The translations under genes were made by a program, and so were the position numbers. Of a DNA stretch of 64,000 bases, positions 8,938 to 18,225 are shown piece by piece. The stretch's first letter is position 1. The number at the start of each line of letters is the position of its first letter. The notes beneath the pieces were generated by a model that saw nothing but the letters and a program-made list of their open reading frames with translations, was not told the DNA's origin and searched no databases. This DNA comes from Limnohabitans sp. (GTDB lineage: Bacteria; Pseudomonadota; Gammaproteobacteria; Burkholderiales; Burkholderiaceae_C), in assembly GCF_017848645.1 (NCBI RefSeq), contig NZ_JAFEIF010000005.1, positions 19,846-83,845 on the forward strand, given 5' to 3'.

Positions 8938-9495
8938 ATGGCTGAATACCGCTTTTGCCCCATGTGTGCCAGTCCTCTGGCCTGGCTTTCGCAAATGGAA
9001 GACGGGGGCGAAACGATGCGCTTGCGTTGCACTGCTTGTGACTTCACCCACTGGAATAACCCGACGCCCGTGCTGGCGGGCATTGTGCAAGTGGGCGATC
9101 AGATTTTGCTGGCCCGCAATGCCGCATGGCCTGGGCGACGTTTTGCGCTGATCACCGGCTTCATGGAAGCGGGCGAAACGCCCGAAGAAGGCATCACACG
9201 TGAGATTGCCGAAGAAACCAACCTGAAGGTCTCAGCGCTCAAGTTGATTGGCGTTTATGACTTTCAGCGCATGAACCAGGTGATCATTGCCTACCACGCG
9301 GTGGCCGAGGGTGAGGTGCGTTTGTCGCCCGAGTTGGCCGAGTACAAGATGTTCGACTTCGAGGATTTGATCTGCTGGCCAGCAGGCACCGGTTACGCCT
9401 TGGGCGACTGGCTGCGCACCATCGGCATCGAGCCGAAATTCATGACGTGGGAAGAGCGTGCCGCGCAAAGCCAGGAAGCGAATCAGGACACATGA
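8938..9495 (+). CDS. Nudix hydrolase with N-terminal zinc ribbon
   Basis: A 185-residue protein. Residues 6-35 carry a zinc ribbon (FCPMC and RCTAC). The Nudix box is GFMEAGETPEEGITREIAEE, close to the consensus G-x5-E-x7-REUxEE, with N in place of the usual later G. The family hydrolyses nucleoside diphosphates linked to other groups; the zinc ribbon and the AGETPEEG loop recall NudC-like or ADP-ribose pyrophosphatase-like proteins. The substrate is not predictable. A GGAGG sits ahead of the start, 12 nt after cysM, and its stop overlaps the TusA-like gene. Confidence 0.85.
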   Translation: MAEYRFCPMCASPLAWLSQMEDGGETMRLRCTACDFTHWNNPTPVLAGIVQVGDQILLARNAAWPGRRFALITGFMEAGETPEEGITREIAEETNLKVSALKLIGVYDFQRMNQVIIAYHAVAEGEVRLSPELAEYKMFDFEDLICWPAGTGYALGDWLRTIGIEPKFMTWEERAAQSQEANQDT

Positions 9496-9722
9496 TGCAG
9501 ATCGACAAAGAAATTGACACCAGCGGCCTGAACTGTCCCTTGCCTATTTTGAAAGCCAAAAAGGCTTTGAACGAGATGAGCAGCGGTCAGGTGCTCAAAG
9601 TGACGGCGACCGACCCCGGCGCTTGGCGCGACTTTGAGGCCTTTGCCAGGCAGACCGGCAACGATTTGTTGATGCAGGAAAAGACGGAAACGGCGTTTGT
9701 GTTTGCACTCAAACGCCGCTGA
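9492..9722 (+). CDS. TusA-like sulfurtransferase
   Basis: A 76-residue SirA/TusA/YedF-family protein with the key motif SGLNCPLPILKAKKAL, in which the Cys of CPxP carries the persulfide. These proteins move sulfur for tRNA thiolation, molybdenum cofactor or sulfur oxidation. The start ATG (9492) overlaps the Nudix stop by 4 nt. The position after cysM suggests a link to cysteine and sulfur handling, though this is inference. Which acceptor it serves cannot be read from the sequence. Confidence 0.85.
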   Translation: MMQIDKEIDTSGLNCPLPILKAKKALNEMSSGQVLKVTATDPGAWRDFEAFARQTGNDLLMQEKTETAFVFALKRR

Positions 9723-9739
9723 GAAGGGTCCGCTGAGCC

Positions 9740-10618
9740 TTACAGGCTCAAGCCCTTGAGGTAGTCGCGGAACGATGCGCCCACTTGAGGGTGCTGCAAA
9801 GCCAGCTCCACCGTGGCTTCCAGAAAGCCTTCCTTGCTGCCGCAGTCGTAGCGCTTGCCTTGGTACTGAAATGCGTACACCGCTTCGCGCTGCATCAGGC
9901 GGGCGATGGCATCGGTGAGCTGGATTTCGCCGCCCACGCCGGTGGGCTGGTTGCGGATCTCGTCAAAAATGCCTGGCGTGAGGATGTAGCGGCCGGCCAC
10001 CCCCATGCGCGAAGGCGCTTTGTCCGGGCTGGGTTTTTCCACAATTTGCTCGACACGGATGAGCTGTTTGCCTGCAGGCTCGCCAGCGACGATGCCGTAG
10101 CGCCTGACCTGGTCGAGTGGCACTTCCTGCACCGCCAAAACCGATCGGCCTTGCTTGGTATAGGCCTCAACCATTTGGGACAACACAGAGGTGCCCGAGT
10201 TGACCATCAGGTCATCGGCCAGCAGCACCGCAAACGGCTCGTTGCCCACCAAAGGCTCGGCGCACAGCACTGCGTGGCCCAGGCCGAGCATGCGGTTTTG
10301 GCGCACGTAGGCGCACACCATGTCGTCGGGTTGCACCGAGCGCACCAAGGCCAGCAATTCGTCCTTGTGCGCGGCTTCGAGTTCGCTTTCGAGTTCGTAA
10401 GCGGTGTCAAAATGGTCTTCGATGGCCCGCTTGCTGCGGCCCGTGACAAAGATCATGTGGCGCACCCCCGCCGCATAGGCTTCTTCCACCGCGTACTGGA
10501 TCAGCGGCTTGTCGACCACCGGCAGCATCTCTTTGGGCGCGGCTTTGGTGGCAGGCAAAAAGCGCGTGCCCAGACCTGCAACAGGGAACACGGCTTTGCG
10601 GATGACGTTGTGGCTCAT
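9740..10618 (-). CDS. galU: UTP-glucose-1-phosphate uridylyltransferase
   Basis: A 292-residue nucleotidyltransferase making UDP-glucose for envelope polysaccharides. [19 protein letters not shown] is the nucleotide-binding loop, followed by [20 protein letters not shown] and the catalytic-site segments [17 protein letters not shown] and DDLM. Length and motifs match GalU. ATG 10618 was chosen because AAGGA precedes it; the longer frame to 10765 overlaps the end of valS and lacks support. It follows valS on the same strand by 25 bp. Confidence 0.93.
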   Translation of the reverse strand: MSHNVIRKAVFPVAGLGTRFLPATKAAPKEMLPVVDKPLIQYAVEEAYAAGVRHMIFVTGRSKRAIEDHFDTAYELESELEAAHKDELLALVRSVQPDDMVCAYVRQNRMLGLGHAVLCAEPLVGNEPFAVLLADDLMVNSGTSVLSQMVEAYTKQGRSVLAVQEVPLDQVRRYGIVAGEPAGKQLIRVEQIVEKPSPDKAPSRMGVAGRYILTPGIFDEIRNQPTGVGGEIQLTDAIARLMQREAVYAFQYQGKRYDCGSKEGFLEATVELALQHPQVGASFRDYLKGLSL

Positions 10619-10643
10619 GGGGGTGTCCTTGGTGTGCAGGCGA

Positions 10644-13600
10644 TCAGCCCAGGCGTTGCAGTTGCTGGCGAATTTTATCGAGCGTGGCACCGAAATCGGC
10701 CACGCGCTTTCTGGTCTCGTCGAGCACGGCTTGCGGGGCTTTGGCCACAAAGGCTTCGTTGCCAAGCTTGGCGTTGGCCTTGGTTATTTCGCCTTCGAGG
10801 CGGGCAACTTCCTTGCTCAGACGGATTTTTTCAGCGGCCGCATCCACTTCGATGAAAAGGCACAGTCGCGCTTCGCCCACTACGGCCACAGGGGCCGATT
10901 GTGCGGCGGCTATCCATTCGGCTTCGGTGTCAAACACCTTCACTTCGCTCAGCTTGGCCAGCGACTGCAGCACGGGGGCTACGCTTTGCATGAAAGTGGT
11001 GTCACCCAGCACATACAGGGGCATGCGGGTCGAGGGGGAGACGTTCATTTCGCCCCGCAGGTTGCGGCAGGCGTCGACCAGGGTTTTGAGCTTGGCCACA
11101 TGGGCTTCGGCTGCTTCGTCGATGCGCTCAGGCTGGCTCACGGGGTAGGCCGCAATGCTGACCGACTCGCCCGGGCGGCCCGCCACCACCGACACTTTTT
11201 GCCAGAGTTCTTCGGTGATGAAGGGGATGATGGGGTGCGCCAAGCGCATGATGGTTTCGAGTGTGCGGATCAGGGTGCGGCGGGTGGCGCGTTGTTGCGC
11301 GTCGTTACCGGTGTTGATTTGCACCTTGGCGATTTCGAGGTACCAGTCGCAGAACTCGTTCCAGACAAAGTCATAAATCGTGTTGGCCACGTTGTCCAGG
11401 CGGTACTCGGCAAAGCCTTTGGCCACATCGGCTTCGACGCGCTGCAGCTGCGAGCTGATCCAGCGGTCGGCCTGGCTGAAGGCCAAGTAGCCGTGGGCCG
11501 GGCCGCCCACTTCGCACTCGGCTTTGGTGTGCTCTTTCAGGCCGCAGTCCTGGCCTTCGCAGTTCATCAGCACAAAGCGGGTGGCGTTCCACAGCTTGTT
11601 GCAGAAGTTACGGTAACCCTCGCAGCGCTTGGAGTCAAAGTTGATGCTGCGGCCCAGTGACGCGAGCGCCGCGAATGTGAAGCGCAGGGCGTCGGCACCG
11701 TAGGCAGGGATGCCGTCTGGGAATTCTTTTTCGGTTTGCTTGCGGACCTTGGGGGCGGTCTCGGGCTTGCGCAGGCCTTGGGTGCGTTTTTCCAGCAGGG
11801 GTTCGAGCGTGATGCCGTCGATCAGGTCAACCGGGTCGAGCACATTGCCCTCGGACTTGCTCATCTTCTTGCCTTGGGCATCGAGCACCAGGCCGTGGAT
11901 GTAGACGTGTTTGAAGGGCACTTTGCCGGTGAAGTGCGTGGTCATCATGATCATCCGGGCGACCCAGAAGAAGATGATGTCGTAGCCGGTCACCAGCACG
12001 CTGCTGGGGAGATAGAGGTCGTAATCGCTTTGGCTGTTGTTGGTGTTGCTATGAGTTGTGGCGTTGGTTCCGCTGGCGAGCGTGCCGGAACCGGTCTTGC
12101 TCATACTCGCTTCGCTCGCAAAGTCGCTGCGCCCGGTCCCGGCACGCTCGCCAGCTGCGGCGTTGGGCCAGCCCATTGTTGAGAAGGGCACCAAGGCGCT
12201 CGAGTACCAAGTGTCCAGCACGTCTTCGTCACGCTTGAGCGTCTTGCCCGGCGCTTTGGCTTGCGCTTCGGCCTCGTTGCGGGCCACGTATACCTTGCCG
12301 TCTTCGTCGTACCAAGCGGGAATCTGGTGGCCCCACCACAGCTGGCGCGAGATGCACCAGTCCTGGATGTTGTTCATCCACTGGTTGTAGGTGTTGACCC
12401 AGTTTTCGGGCACAAAGCTCACGGCGCCGGACTGCACCGCGTCGATGGCTTTTTGGGCAATGCTCTTGCCTGTGGCATCGCCTTGGCCCACTTGGTTCAT
12501 GGCCACGAACCACTGGTCAGTCAGCATGGGCTCGATCACTTGGCCGGTGCGGGCGCAGCGCGGCACCATGAGTTTGTGTTTCTTCACTTCGACCAAAGCG
12601 CCTGCGGCTTCGAGGTCGGCCACCACGGCCTTGCGGGCCACGAAGCGGTCCAGGCCCCGGTATTTTTCAGGCGCGTTCGCGTTGATCGTCGCGTCCAGGT
12701 TCAGCACGCAGATCATCTCCAGCTTGTGGCGCTGGCCGACTTGGTAGTCGTTGGTGTCGTGGGCGGGTGTGACCTTGACCACGCCCGTGCCAAAGTCCTT
12801 GTCCACATAGTCGTCGGCAATCACGGGGATGGTGCGGCCACACAGGGGCAGGTTGACTTGTTGGCCAATGAGGTGTTTGTAACGCTGGTCTTCTGGGTGC
12901 ACCATCACCGCCACGTCGCCCAGCAGGGTTTCCGGGCGGGTGGTGGCGACCGTCAAGCTGCCTGAGCCGTCGGCCAAGTCATAGCGGATGTGCCACATCG
13001 AGCCTTCTTCTTCCTCGCTCTCAACTTCGAGGTCAGACACGGCGCTCATCAGCACCGGGTCCCAGTTCACCAGACGTTTGCCACGGTAGATCAGGCCTTG
13101 CTCGTACAACTGCACAAAGGTTTCGGTCACGGTTTTGGACAGCTTGGGGTCCATCGTGAAGTATTCGCGGCTCCAGTCCACGCTGTCGCCCATTCGGCGC
13201 ATCTGGCTGGTGATGGTGCTGCCCGATTCTTCTTTCCACTCCCACACCTTGCTCACAAAGTTCTTGCGCGCTTCTGCGGGTGTGGGGCCCATGTCGTGGC
13301 GGCTGATGCCTTTGGCCTGCAGCTGGCGCTCCACCACGATCTGGGTGGCGATGCCCGCATGGTCCGTGCCCGGAATCCAGGCCGTGTTGTGACCCAGCAT
13401 GCGGTGGTAGCGCGTCAACGAGTCCATGATGGTCTGGTTGAAGGCGTGGCCCATGTGCAATGTGCCGGTCACGTTGGGCGGTGGCAATTGGATGGCAAAC
13501 GCTGGAGCGCCTTCCTTGGGCGCTTGGGTGCCCCGGAAACCGGCGACACCGTAACCGCGTTTCTCCCACTCGGGTCCCCAATGGGCTTCCAGCGCGGCGG

Positions 13601-13667
13601 GTTCAAACGATTTGGACAGGCTCTCAAGGCCGGGCTGATGGGCCACAGTGGCGGGTGCGTTGCTCAT
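10644..13667 (-). CDS. valS: Valyl-tRNA synthetase with a palindrome-encoded insertion
   Basis: A 1007-residue class I aminoacyl-tRNA synthetase. The HIGH-type motif is [15 protein letters not shown] and the KMSKS motif is [14 protein letters not shown]; the editing and anticodon-binding regions and a C-terminal coiled coil ([20 protein letters not shown]) are present. Between GWP (W500, P501) and YDLYLPSS (Y549) there are 47 extra residues (502-548), low in hydrophobics and rich in S, T, G, A and N, where E. coli ValS has only a short link. Without them the length is 960. The insertion is in frame and holds the palindrome at 12,072-12,155. It lies just before [13 protein letters not shown] of the catalytic core. 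Confidence 0.95.
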   Translation of the reverse strand: MSNAPATVAHQPGLESLSKSFEPAALEAHWGPEWEKRGYGVAGFRGTQAPKEGAPAFAIQLPPPNVTGTLHMGHAFNQTIMDSLTRYHRMLGHNTAWIPGTDHAGIATQIVVERQLQAKGISRHDMGPTPAEARKNFVSKVWEWKEESGSTITSQMRRMGDSVDWSREYFTMDPKLSKTVTETFVQLYEQGLIYRGKRLVNWDPVLMSAVSDLEVESEEEEGSMWHIRYDLADGSGSLTVATTRPETLLGDVAVMVHPEDQRYKHLIGQQVNLPLCGRTIPVIADDYVDKDFGTGVVKVTPAHDTNDYQVGQRHKLEMICVLNLDATINANAPEKYRGLDRFVARKAVVADLEAAGALVEVKKHKLMVPRCARTGQVIEPMLTDQWFVAMNQVGQGDATGKSIAQKAIDAVQSGAVSFVPENWVNTYNQWMNNIQDWCISRQLWWGHQIPAWYDEDGKVYVARNEAEAQAKAPGKTLKRDEDVLDTWYSSALVPFSTMGWPNAAAGERAGTGRSDFASEASMSKTGSGTLASGTNATTHSNTNNSQSDYDLYLPSSVLVTGYDIIFFWVARMIMMTTHFTGKVPFKHVYIHGLVLDAQGKKMSKSEGNVLDPVDLIDGITLEPLLEKRTQGLRKPETAPKVRKQTEKEFPDGIPAYGADALRFTFAALASLGRSINFDSKRCEGYRNFCNKLWNATRFVLMNCEGQDCGLKEHTKAECEVGGPAHGYLAFSQADRWISSQLQRVEADVAKGFAEYRLDNVANTIYDFVWNEFCDWYLEIAKVQINTGNDAQQRATRRTLIRTLETIMRLAHPIIPFITEELWQKVSVVAGRPGESVSIAAYPVSQPERIDEAAEAHVAKLKTLVDACRNLRGEMNVSPSTRMPLYVLGDTTFMQSVAPVLQSLAKLSEVKVFDTEAEWIAAAQSAPVAVVGEARLCLFIEVDAAAEKIRLSKEVARLEGEITKANAKLGNEAFVAKAPQAVLDETRKRVADFGATLDKIRQQLQRLG
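12072..12155. repeat. Long palindromic (REP-like) element inside valS
   Basis: GCTGGCGAGCGTGCCGG (12,072-12,088) is the exact reverse complement of 12,139-12,155. After one A-C mismatch, five more pairs (12,090-12,094 with 12,133-12,137) extend the stem to 22 of 23 positions, around a 38-nt loop. It keeps the valS frame open and encodes part of the 47 extra residues. I saw no second copy in this window. Confidence 0.85.
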
Positions 13668-13999
13668 GGGGAGGGTCTTTTCAAAAAAGAAAACGGCAGC
13701 TCAGCAGATGCCGTGCGGGACCCTGTCAGGCCCCAAAACAATGATTTTACCCAGCCCTTCTGGCCTGCTCTTGGGCTTGTAGAGCCCGCTGCTCGGGTTT
13801 ACCGCCAGCTTGCAGTCCTGCAAATGAGAAGGGGGGGCGGCTAATTAGTTGATATTTATCAATGCGGCTGCTCAATAGCATCGGGCAATCAATGCCATTG
13901 CATCAATCTATTGGGCAGACTGAACGGTACAGGGTTAATCTACGCCGTCTCTGGCGATCCTGCCAGGGCAATCGACTCAAAACCCACAAGGAGATATCC
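13668..13999. other. Divergent intergenic region between valS and the rubrerythrin gene
   Basis: This 332-bp stretch has no credible gene. It should hold the valS promoter on the minus strand and the rubrerythrin promoter on the plus strand. A small hairpin (CGGCA...TGCCG, near 13,694-13,713) lies in the valS leader. The clear signal is the FNR-type palindrome at 13,849-13,862. Confidence 0.6.
13849..13862. promoter_or_regulatory. FNR/ANR-type operator upstream of the rubrerythrin operon
   Basis: TTGATATTTATCAA is a perfect match to the FNR/ANR consensus TTGAT-N4-ATCAA. It lies 138 bp before the rubrerythrin ATG. Class II activation would put the transcription start near 13,897. An oxygen-sensing regulator at a diiron/peroxide-defence operon makes biological sense, but activation is inferred. 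Confidence 0.7.
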
Positions 14000-14422
14000 A
14001 TGGCAGCACTCAAAGGCTCGCGCACGGAACAATGCCTGAAGGACGCCTTCGCTGGCGAATCCCAGGCCAACCGTCGCTATTTGTACTTCGCGAACAAAGC
14101 TGACGTTGAAGGTCAGAACGACGTGGCAGCCCTGTTCCGTTCCACCGCTGAAGGTGAAACAGGTCATGCCCACGGTCACCTGGAATTCCTGGAGCAATCC
14201 GGCGACCCAGCAACTGGCATGCCCATTGGCTCGACACGTGACAACCTGGCTTCGGCTGTGGCTGGCGAAACCCACGAGTACACCGACATGTACCCTGGCA
14301 TGGCCAAGACCGCCCGCGAAGAGGGTTTTGACGAAATCGCCGACTGGTTCGAGACCCTGGCCAAGGCTGAGCGTTCACACGCCAACCGTTACCAGAAAGC
14401 CTTGAACGAACTGGTGGATTGA
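14000..14422 (+). CDS. Rubrerythrin-family diiron protein (no rubredoxin domain)
   Basis: A 140-residue ferritin-like protein. The diiron ligands can be placed as E20, E53, H56, E90, E124 and H127: the first helix reads [14 protein letters not shown], followed by [10 protein letters not shown] and [10 protein letters not shown]. The usual C-terminal rubredoxin Cys4 domain is missing, as in sulerythrin-type proteins, so it needs an external electron donor. Such proteins reduce hydrogen peroxide. AAGGAGATATCC gives a very strong ribosome site. It leads an apparent operon with the Fe-S protein and DUF3501 genes, behind an FNR box. Confidence 0.9.
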   Translation: MAALKGSRTEQCLKDAFAGESQANRRYLYFANKADVEGQNDVAALFRSTAEGETGHAHGHLEFLEQSGDPATGMPIGSTRDNLASAVAGETHEYTDMYPGMAKTAREEGFDEIADWFETLAKAERSHANRYQKALNELVD

Positions 14423-14439
14423 TTCCCCTGGTCCGCGAG

Positions 14440-14470
14440 CCCGCTGCACCGCAAGGCGCAGCGGGTTTTT
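14440..14470 (+). terminator. Terminator or attenuator after the rubrerythrin gene
   Basis: CCCGCTGC (14,440-14,447) pairs with GCAGCGGG (14,458-14,465) and is followed by TTTTT. It lies inside the apparent operon, so partial readthrough could make more rubrerythrin than downstream protein. Confidence 0.7.
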
Positions 14471-14531
14471 CTCAGGGCTCTGGCTGCAGAGTCTTCAGAA
14501 AAACCCGATAAAAATCTCAAAGGAGCACAAC

Positions 14532-15881
14532 ATGGCCAAAGAAGGCAACCTCGAAGCCCCCACCCGTCACGCGCTGGGCTGGGAGAGCCCCGACTTCTAC
14601 AACGAAGAAAAGTGCTTTGATGAGCTCGAGCGCATTTTCGACATCTGCCATGGCTGCCGCCGCTGTGTGAGCCTGTGCAACTCTTTCCCCACCTTGTTCG
14701 ACCTGGTGGATGAAAGCAGCACCATGGAAGTCGACGGTGTGGACAAGAAGGACTACTGGAAAGTGGTGGACCAGTGCTTCATGTGCGACCTGTGCTACAT
14801 GACCAAGTGCCCCTACACCCCTCCCCACGAGTGGAACCTGGACTTCCCGCACACCATGCTGCGGGCCAAGGCCATCAAGTTCAAAAAAGGCGAAGTGGGC
14901 GCAGCCGAAAAGTTTTTGGCCTCCACCGACACCCACGGCTCTTTTGCAGGCATCCCGATCGTGGTGCAGGCCATCAACGCCATCAACAAAACCGAAGCGG
15001 CGCGCAGCGTCATGGAAAGCGTGGCGGGCGTGGACAAAAACGCCTGGCTGCCCTCGTTGGCCACTAAAAAGTTCCGCTCCAGCGCCCCGGATGCCCAAGC
15101 TTCCAAAGTGGTGGACGGCGAGAAAACACCGGGCAAGGTGGCGATTTATTCCACCTGCTACATCAACTACAACGAGCCCGGCATTGGCCATGACCTCCTG
15201 AAAATCCTCGACCACAACGACATCCCGTATGTGCTGGTCGAGAAAGAAAAGTGCTGCGGCATGCCCAAGCTGGAGCTGGGCGATCTGGATTCGGTCAAGG
15301 ACTCCAAAGAGGCCAACATCCCGGTCCTGGCCAAATACGCCAAAGACGGTTACGCCATCATGGCGGCCGTGCCCAGCTGTGCCTTGATGTTCAAGCAGGA
15401 AATCCCGCTCATGTTCCCGGACTGCACTGACACCCAGTTGGTCAAAGACGCGATGTGGGACCCGTTTGAGTACTTCATGGCCCGCAAACGCGATGGCTTG
15501 CTCAAGACCGAGTTCCCGCAAAAGCTGGGCAACGTGAGCTACCAGATTCCTTGCCACGGCCGTGTGCAAAATATCGGTAAGAAGACCGAAGAAATGCTCA
15601 AGATGATCCCGGACACCGAGATCAACACCATCGAGCGCTGCTCGGGTCATGCCGGCACTTACGGCGTCAAAAAAGGCTCACACGAGATGGCGATGAAAAT
15701 CGGCAAACCCGTGTTCAAGGCCATGGCCACCATGAAGGACGGCTCCAAGCCCGACTTCATCAGCTCCGACTGCCCGCTGGGCGGCCACCACATTGCCCAA
15801 GGCTTTGAGGTCAATGGCCTGGGCGCCCCTGAACTGAACCACCCCTTGACCTTGGTGCGCAAAGCCTACGGTCTCAAATAA
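14532..15881 (+). CDS. GlpC/HdrD-like (Fe-S) oxidoreductase
   Basis: A 449-residue protein. The N-terminal part carries two [4Fe-4S] motifs, CHGCRRCVSLCNSFP and CFMCDLCYMTKCPYTPP. Two Cys-rich CCG-type domains follow: STCYINYNEPGIG with KCCGMPKLELGD, and IPCHGRVQNIG with RCSGHAGTYGVKKG. This matches GlpC and heterodisulfide-reductase D-like subunits. Its steady neighbours, a rubrerythrin and a DUF3501 protein, suggest that it passes electrons to the rubrerythrin rather than oxidising glycerol 3-phosphate; glpA and glpB are absent. That role is inference. Confidence 0.82.
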   Translation: MAKEGNLEAPTRHALGWESPDFYNEEKCFDELERIFDICHGCRRCVSLCNSFPTLFDLVDESSTMEVDGVDKKDYWKVVDQCFMCDLCYMTKCPYTPPHEWNLDFPHTMLRAKAIKFKKGEVGAAEKFLASTDTHGSFAGIPIVVQAINAINKTEAARSVMESVAGVDKNAWLPSLATKKFRSSAPDAQASKVVDGEKTPGKVAIYSTCYINYNEPGIGHDLLKILDHNDIPYVLVEKEKCCGMPKLELGDLDSVKDSKEANIPVLAKYAKDGYAIMAAVPSCALMFKQEIPLMFPDCTDTQLVKDAMWDPFEYFMARKRDGLLKTEFPQKLGNVSYQIPCHGRVQNIGKKTEEMLKMIPDTEINTIERCSGHAGTYGVKKGSHEMAMKIGKPVFKAMATMKDGSKPDFISSDCPLGGHHIAQGFEVNGLGAPELNHPLTLVRKAYGLK

Positions 15882-15892
15882 GGAACACTGCC

Positions 15893-16483
15893 ATGCAACT
15901 GACCGGAAAAATCACGCCCGAGACCCTGATGTCTTTGGAGGCCTACACCAAGTGGCGCAAGGTGCACAAGCCAGAAGTGATCGCCCACCGCAAGCTGCGC
16001 AGCGTCCGCCTGGGTGAGCACATCAACATGCAGTTCGAGAGCGAGACCACCATCCGCTACCAGATCCAGGAGATGCTGCGCATCGAAAAAGTCTTCGAAG
16101 AAGAGGGCATCCTGCAAGAGATCGAGGCCTATGCCCCGCTGGTGCCGGACGGCAGCAACTGGAAGGCGACCATGATGATCGAGTACGTCGACATCAACGA
16201 GCGCAGACGCGAACTGGCCAAGCTGATCGGCGTGGAAGATCGCATGTTTGTTGAAGTCGAAGGCCATGGCCGTGTTTATGCCATTGCCGACGAAGACCTG
16301 GACCGCGAGACCGATGAAAAAACCTCAGCGGTGCACTTTGTGCGCTTTGAACTCAAGCCCGCCATGTGTGCGGCCGTGAAGGCTGGCGCTGGGGTCAAGT
16401 TGGGGTGCGACCACACGCATTACCCCTCACACATCGACATCGCGCCCGACACGCTGGCCAGTCTGGCGGGTGATCTGAAGTAA
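15893..16483 (+). CDS. DUF3501 family protein
   Basis: A 196-residue protein of the uncharacterised DUF3501 family, recognised from KITPETLMSLEAYTKWRKVHKP, FESETTIRYQIQEMLRIEKVF and the C-terminal KLGCDHTHYPSHIDIAPDT. No catalytic motif is evident, though the His-rich CDHTHYPSH is a possible metal site. It starts 11 nt after the Fe-S protein gene. The rubrerythrin/Fe-S protein/DUF3501 set recurs in proteobacteria, suggesting one oxidative-stress complex. Its own function is unknown. Confidence 0.8.
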   Translation: MQLTGKITPETLMSLEAYTKWRKVHKPEVIAHRKLRSVRLGEHINMQFESETTIRYQIQEMLRIEKVFEEEGILQEIEAYAPLVPDGSNWKATMMIEYVDINERRRELAKLIGVEDRMFVEVEGHGRVYAIADEDLDRETDEKTSAVHFVRFELKPAMCAAVKAGAGVKLGCDHTHYPSHIDIAPDTLASLAGDLK

Positions 16484-16507
16484 TCCGTCAGCGATTTTCA
16501 TGCCATA

Positions 16508-16544
16508 CCCCTGCTGCGGCCCTTGGGCTGTTGCAGGGGTTTTC
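16508..16544 (+). terminator. Intrinsic terminator after the DUF3501 gene
   Basis: CCCCTGC (16,508-16,514) pairs with GCAGGGG (16,533-16,539) with further pairing inside, followed by TTTT. It closes the rubrerythrin operon. Confidence 0.75.
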
Positions 16545-16623
16545 TCTTGGGTGGCATGACGGTCGCATCTGACTTGTCTGCGTTCAAGAGCGCTGGGCCC
16601 GGTTCTGGGCAGAAGGTCGTGGC

Positions 16624-17247
16624 TTAGAGGCCCAGCAGCGCCGGGTCGCCTTGACCGTGGCGAATCACGGTGGGTTCATCGCCACCCATGTCGATCACGG
16701 TGGTGGGTTCGAGCGAGCACGCCCCGGCATCGATGACCGCACCCACTTGGTGTTCCAGCCGTTCACGGATCTCTTCGGGGTCGTTCAGCGGCAGGTCTTC
16801 GCCCGGCATGATGAGGGTGGCCGCCAGCAGCGGGGCGCCATGCAGGGCCAGCAGTTCTTGCAACACTTTGTGCTCGGGCACGCGCAGACCAATGGTTTTG
16901 CGCTGCGGGTGGCTCAAGCGGCGCGGCACTTCCTTGGTGGCTTCCAAAATGAAGGTAAAGGGCCCGGGCGTGGCCTGCTTGATGGCGCGAAACTGCCGGT
17001 TGTCTACTTTGGCGTAGTTGGCCAGCTCGCTCAGGTCGCGGCACAGCAGCGTCAAGTGGTGCTTGTCGTCCACAGCACGGATGCGGCGCAACTGGTCTGC
17101 GGCGTTTTTGTCGTCCAGGTGGCAGACCAGGGCGTAACTGGAATCGGTGGGCACGGCCAGCACGCTGCCTTGGTTGAGCAGCTGCACGGCTTGCTTGAGC
17201 AGGCGAGCTTGCGGGTTGTCGGGGTGAACAGTGAAAAACTGGGCCAT
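16624..17247 (-). CDS. YciO-like Sua5/YrdC family protein
   Basis: A 207-residue protein with the YrdC/Sua5 fold: GSVLAVPTDSSYALVC, then RIRAVDDKHHLTLLCRDLSE, TPGPFTFILEAT and KTIGLRVPEH. The family includes TsaC, which makes threonylcarbamoyl-AMP for tRNA t6A. Length and text fit the YciO branch, whose activity is less certain and which usually coexists with a true TsaC. It is separated from the EamA transporter by about 78 bp. Confidence 0.82.
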   Translation of the reverse strand: MAQFFTVHPDNPQARLLKQAVQLLNQGSVLAVPTDSSYALVCHLDDKNAADQLRRIRAVDDKHHLTLLCRDLSELANYAKVDNRQFRAIKQATPGPFTFILEATKEVPRRLSHPQRKTIGLRVPEHKVLQELLALHGAPLLAATLIMPGEDLPLNDPEEIRERLEHQVGAVIDAGACSLEPTTVIDMGGDEPTVIRHGQGDPALLGL

Positions 17248-17325
17248 GGGTGCGGGCAGTCGATTGCCGGTGATGAATCAATGTCTTTACTTGAGGGCGC
17301 AGCCCACTTTGAAATGAGGCTGTCC

Positions 17326-18225
17326 TCAGGTTTCCGGGGGCTGGATGCTGATGCGGTTTTCACGCACCGTGAGCCAGGCCCCCAAAGCACCGCACAGCGC
17401 AATCAAGCCCATGCCCACAAAGGTCCATTGGTCAGGCAGGTGGTTGAAGACGATCCAGCCGCCCAGCACACCGAAGCCAATTTGTGCGTACATATAAGGA
17501 GTGAGCGTGGCGGCCGGGGCGCGGCCATAGGCCAGGATCAGGAAAAAGTGCCCTACCGTACCCATCAGGCCCATCAGCAACAGCTGCAGCCAAACCACCC
17601 CATCGGTGGGCATTTGCCACACGAAAGGCAGCATGAGGGAAGCCAGCACCGTCACGATCCAGCCTGTGTAAAAGTGCGTGGTGATCGGGTCCTCGGTCTT
17701 GGACATGTGGCTGGTCAGAATCTGGAACCCGGCATTGGCCAGCACCAGCAGCAGGGGCAAGGCCAAGGTCCAGTCAAATTCATGGCTGCCCGGGCGAATG
17801 ATGACCAAGGTGCCCACGAAACCGCCCAGCACCAGCAGCCAGCGCAGGGGGCGGATGCTCTCCTTGAGCATCCAGGCCGACAGCAAGGTGATCACCAGCG
17901 GGCTCAAAAGGGAGATGGCGGTGAATTCGCCCACGGGCATGTACTTGAGGCTCGTGAAGGCCAGGACGCCGCAGGCCAACAAGAGCAGGCCTCGCGCCAG
18001 CTGAAAGCGGGGGTTGCGGGTGCTCAACACTCGGCGGCCACGGCCTGGCCAAACCACGATGGTGGTGATCAGCGCCTGAATGACGTAGCGGAACCACAGC
18101 GCCACCAGCACCGACAAGCCGGCACTCACATGCCGGGTGGTGGTGTCCAAGGTGGCGAAACAGGCGGTGGCCAAGACCGCAAAGCCGATGCCCTGAAGGC
18201 TGGCGTGTCGGTGCGTCGGGTTCAC
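17326..18225 (-). CDS. EamA-family (DMT) membrane transporter
   Basis: A 299-residue protein with about ten hydrophobic segments and two internally similar halves, as in the drug/metabolite transporter superfamily. The second half has VVWLQLLLMGLMGTVGHFFL and APAATLTPYMYAQIGFGVLGG, typical of EamA domains. It probably exports a small metabolite; the substrate is not predictable. It starts with GTG and overlaps the stop of the upstream PHP gene by 4 nt (GTGA), so the two are translationally coupled. Confidence 0.82.
   Translation of the reverse strand: MNPTHRHASLQGIGFAVLATACFATLDTTTRHVSAGLSVLVALWFRYVIQALITTIVVWPGRGRRVLSTRNPRFQLARGLLLLACGVLAFTSLKYMPVGEFTAISLLSPLVITLLSAWMLKESIRPLRWLLVLGGFVGTLVIIRPGSHEFDWTLALPLLLVLANAGFQILTSHMSKTEDPITTHFYTGWIVTVLASLMLPFVWQMPTDGVVWLQLLLMGLMGTVGHFFLILAYGRAPAATLTPYMYAQIGFGVLGGWIVFNHLPDQWTFVGMGLIALCGALGAWLTVRENRISIQPPET

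Noticed and set aside
10644..13667. The valS extra residues as a sequencing or assembly error
   Set aside because: The frame is kept on both sides, the extra length is a whole number of codons and the inserted DNA has its own palindromic structure, which is unlike an error.
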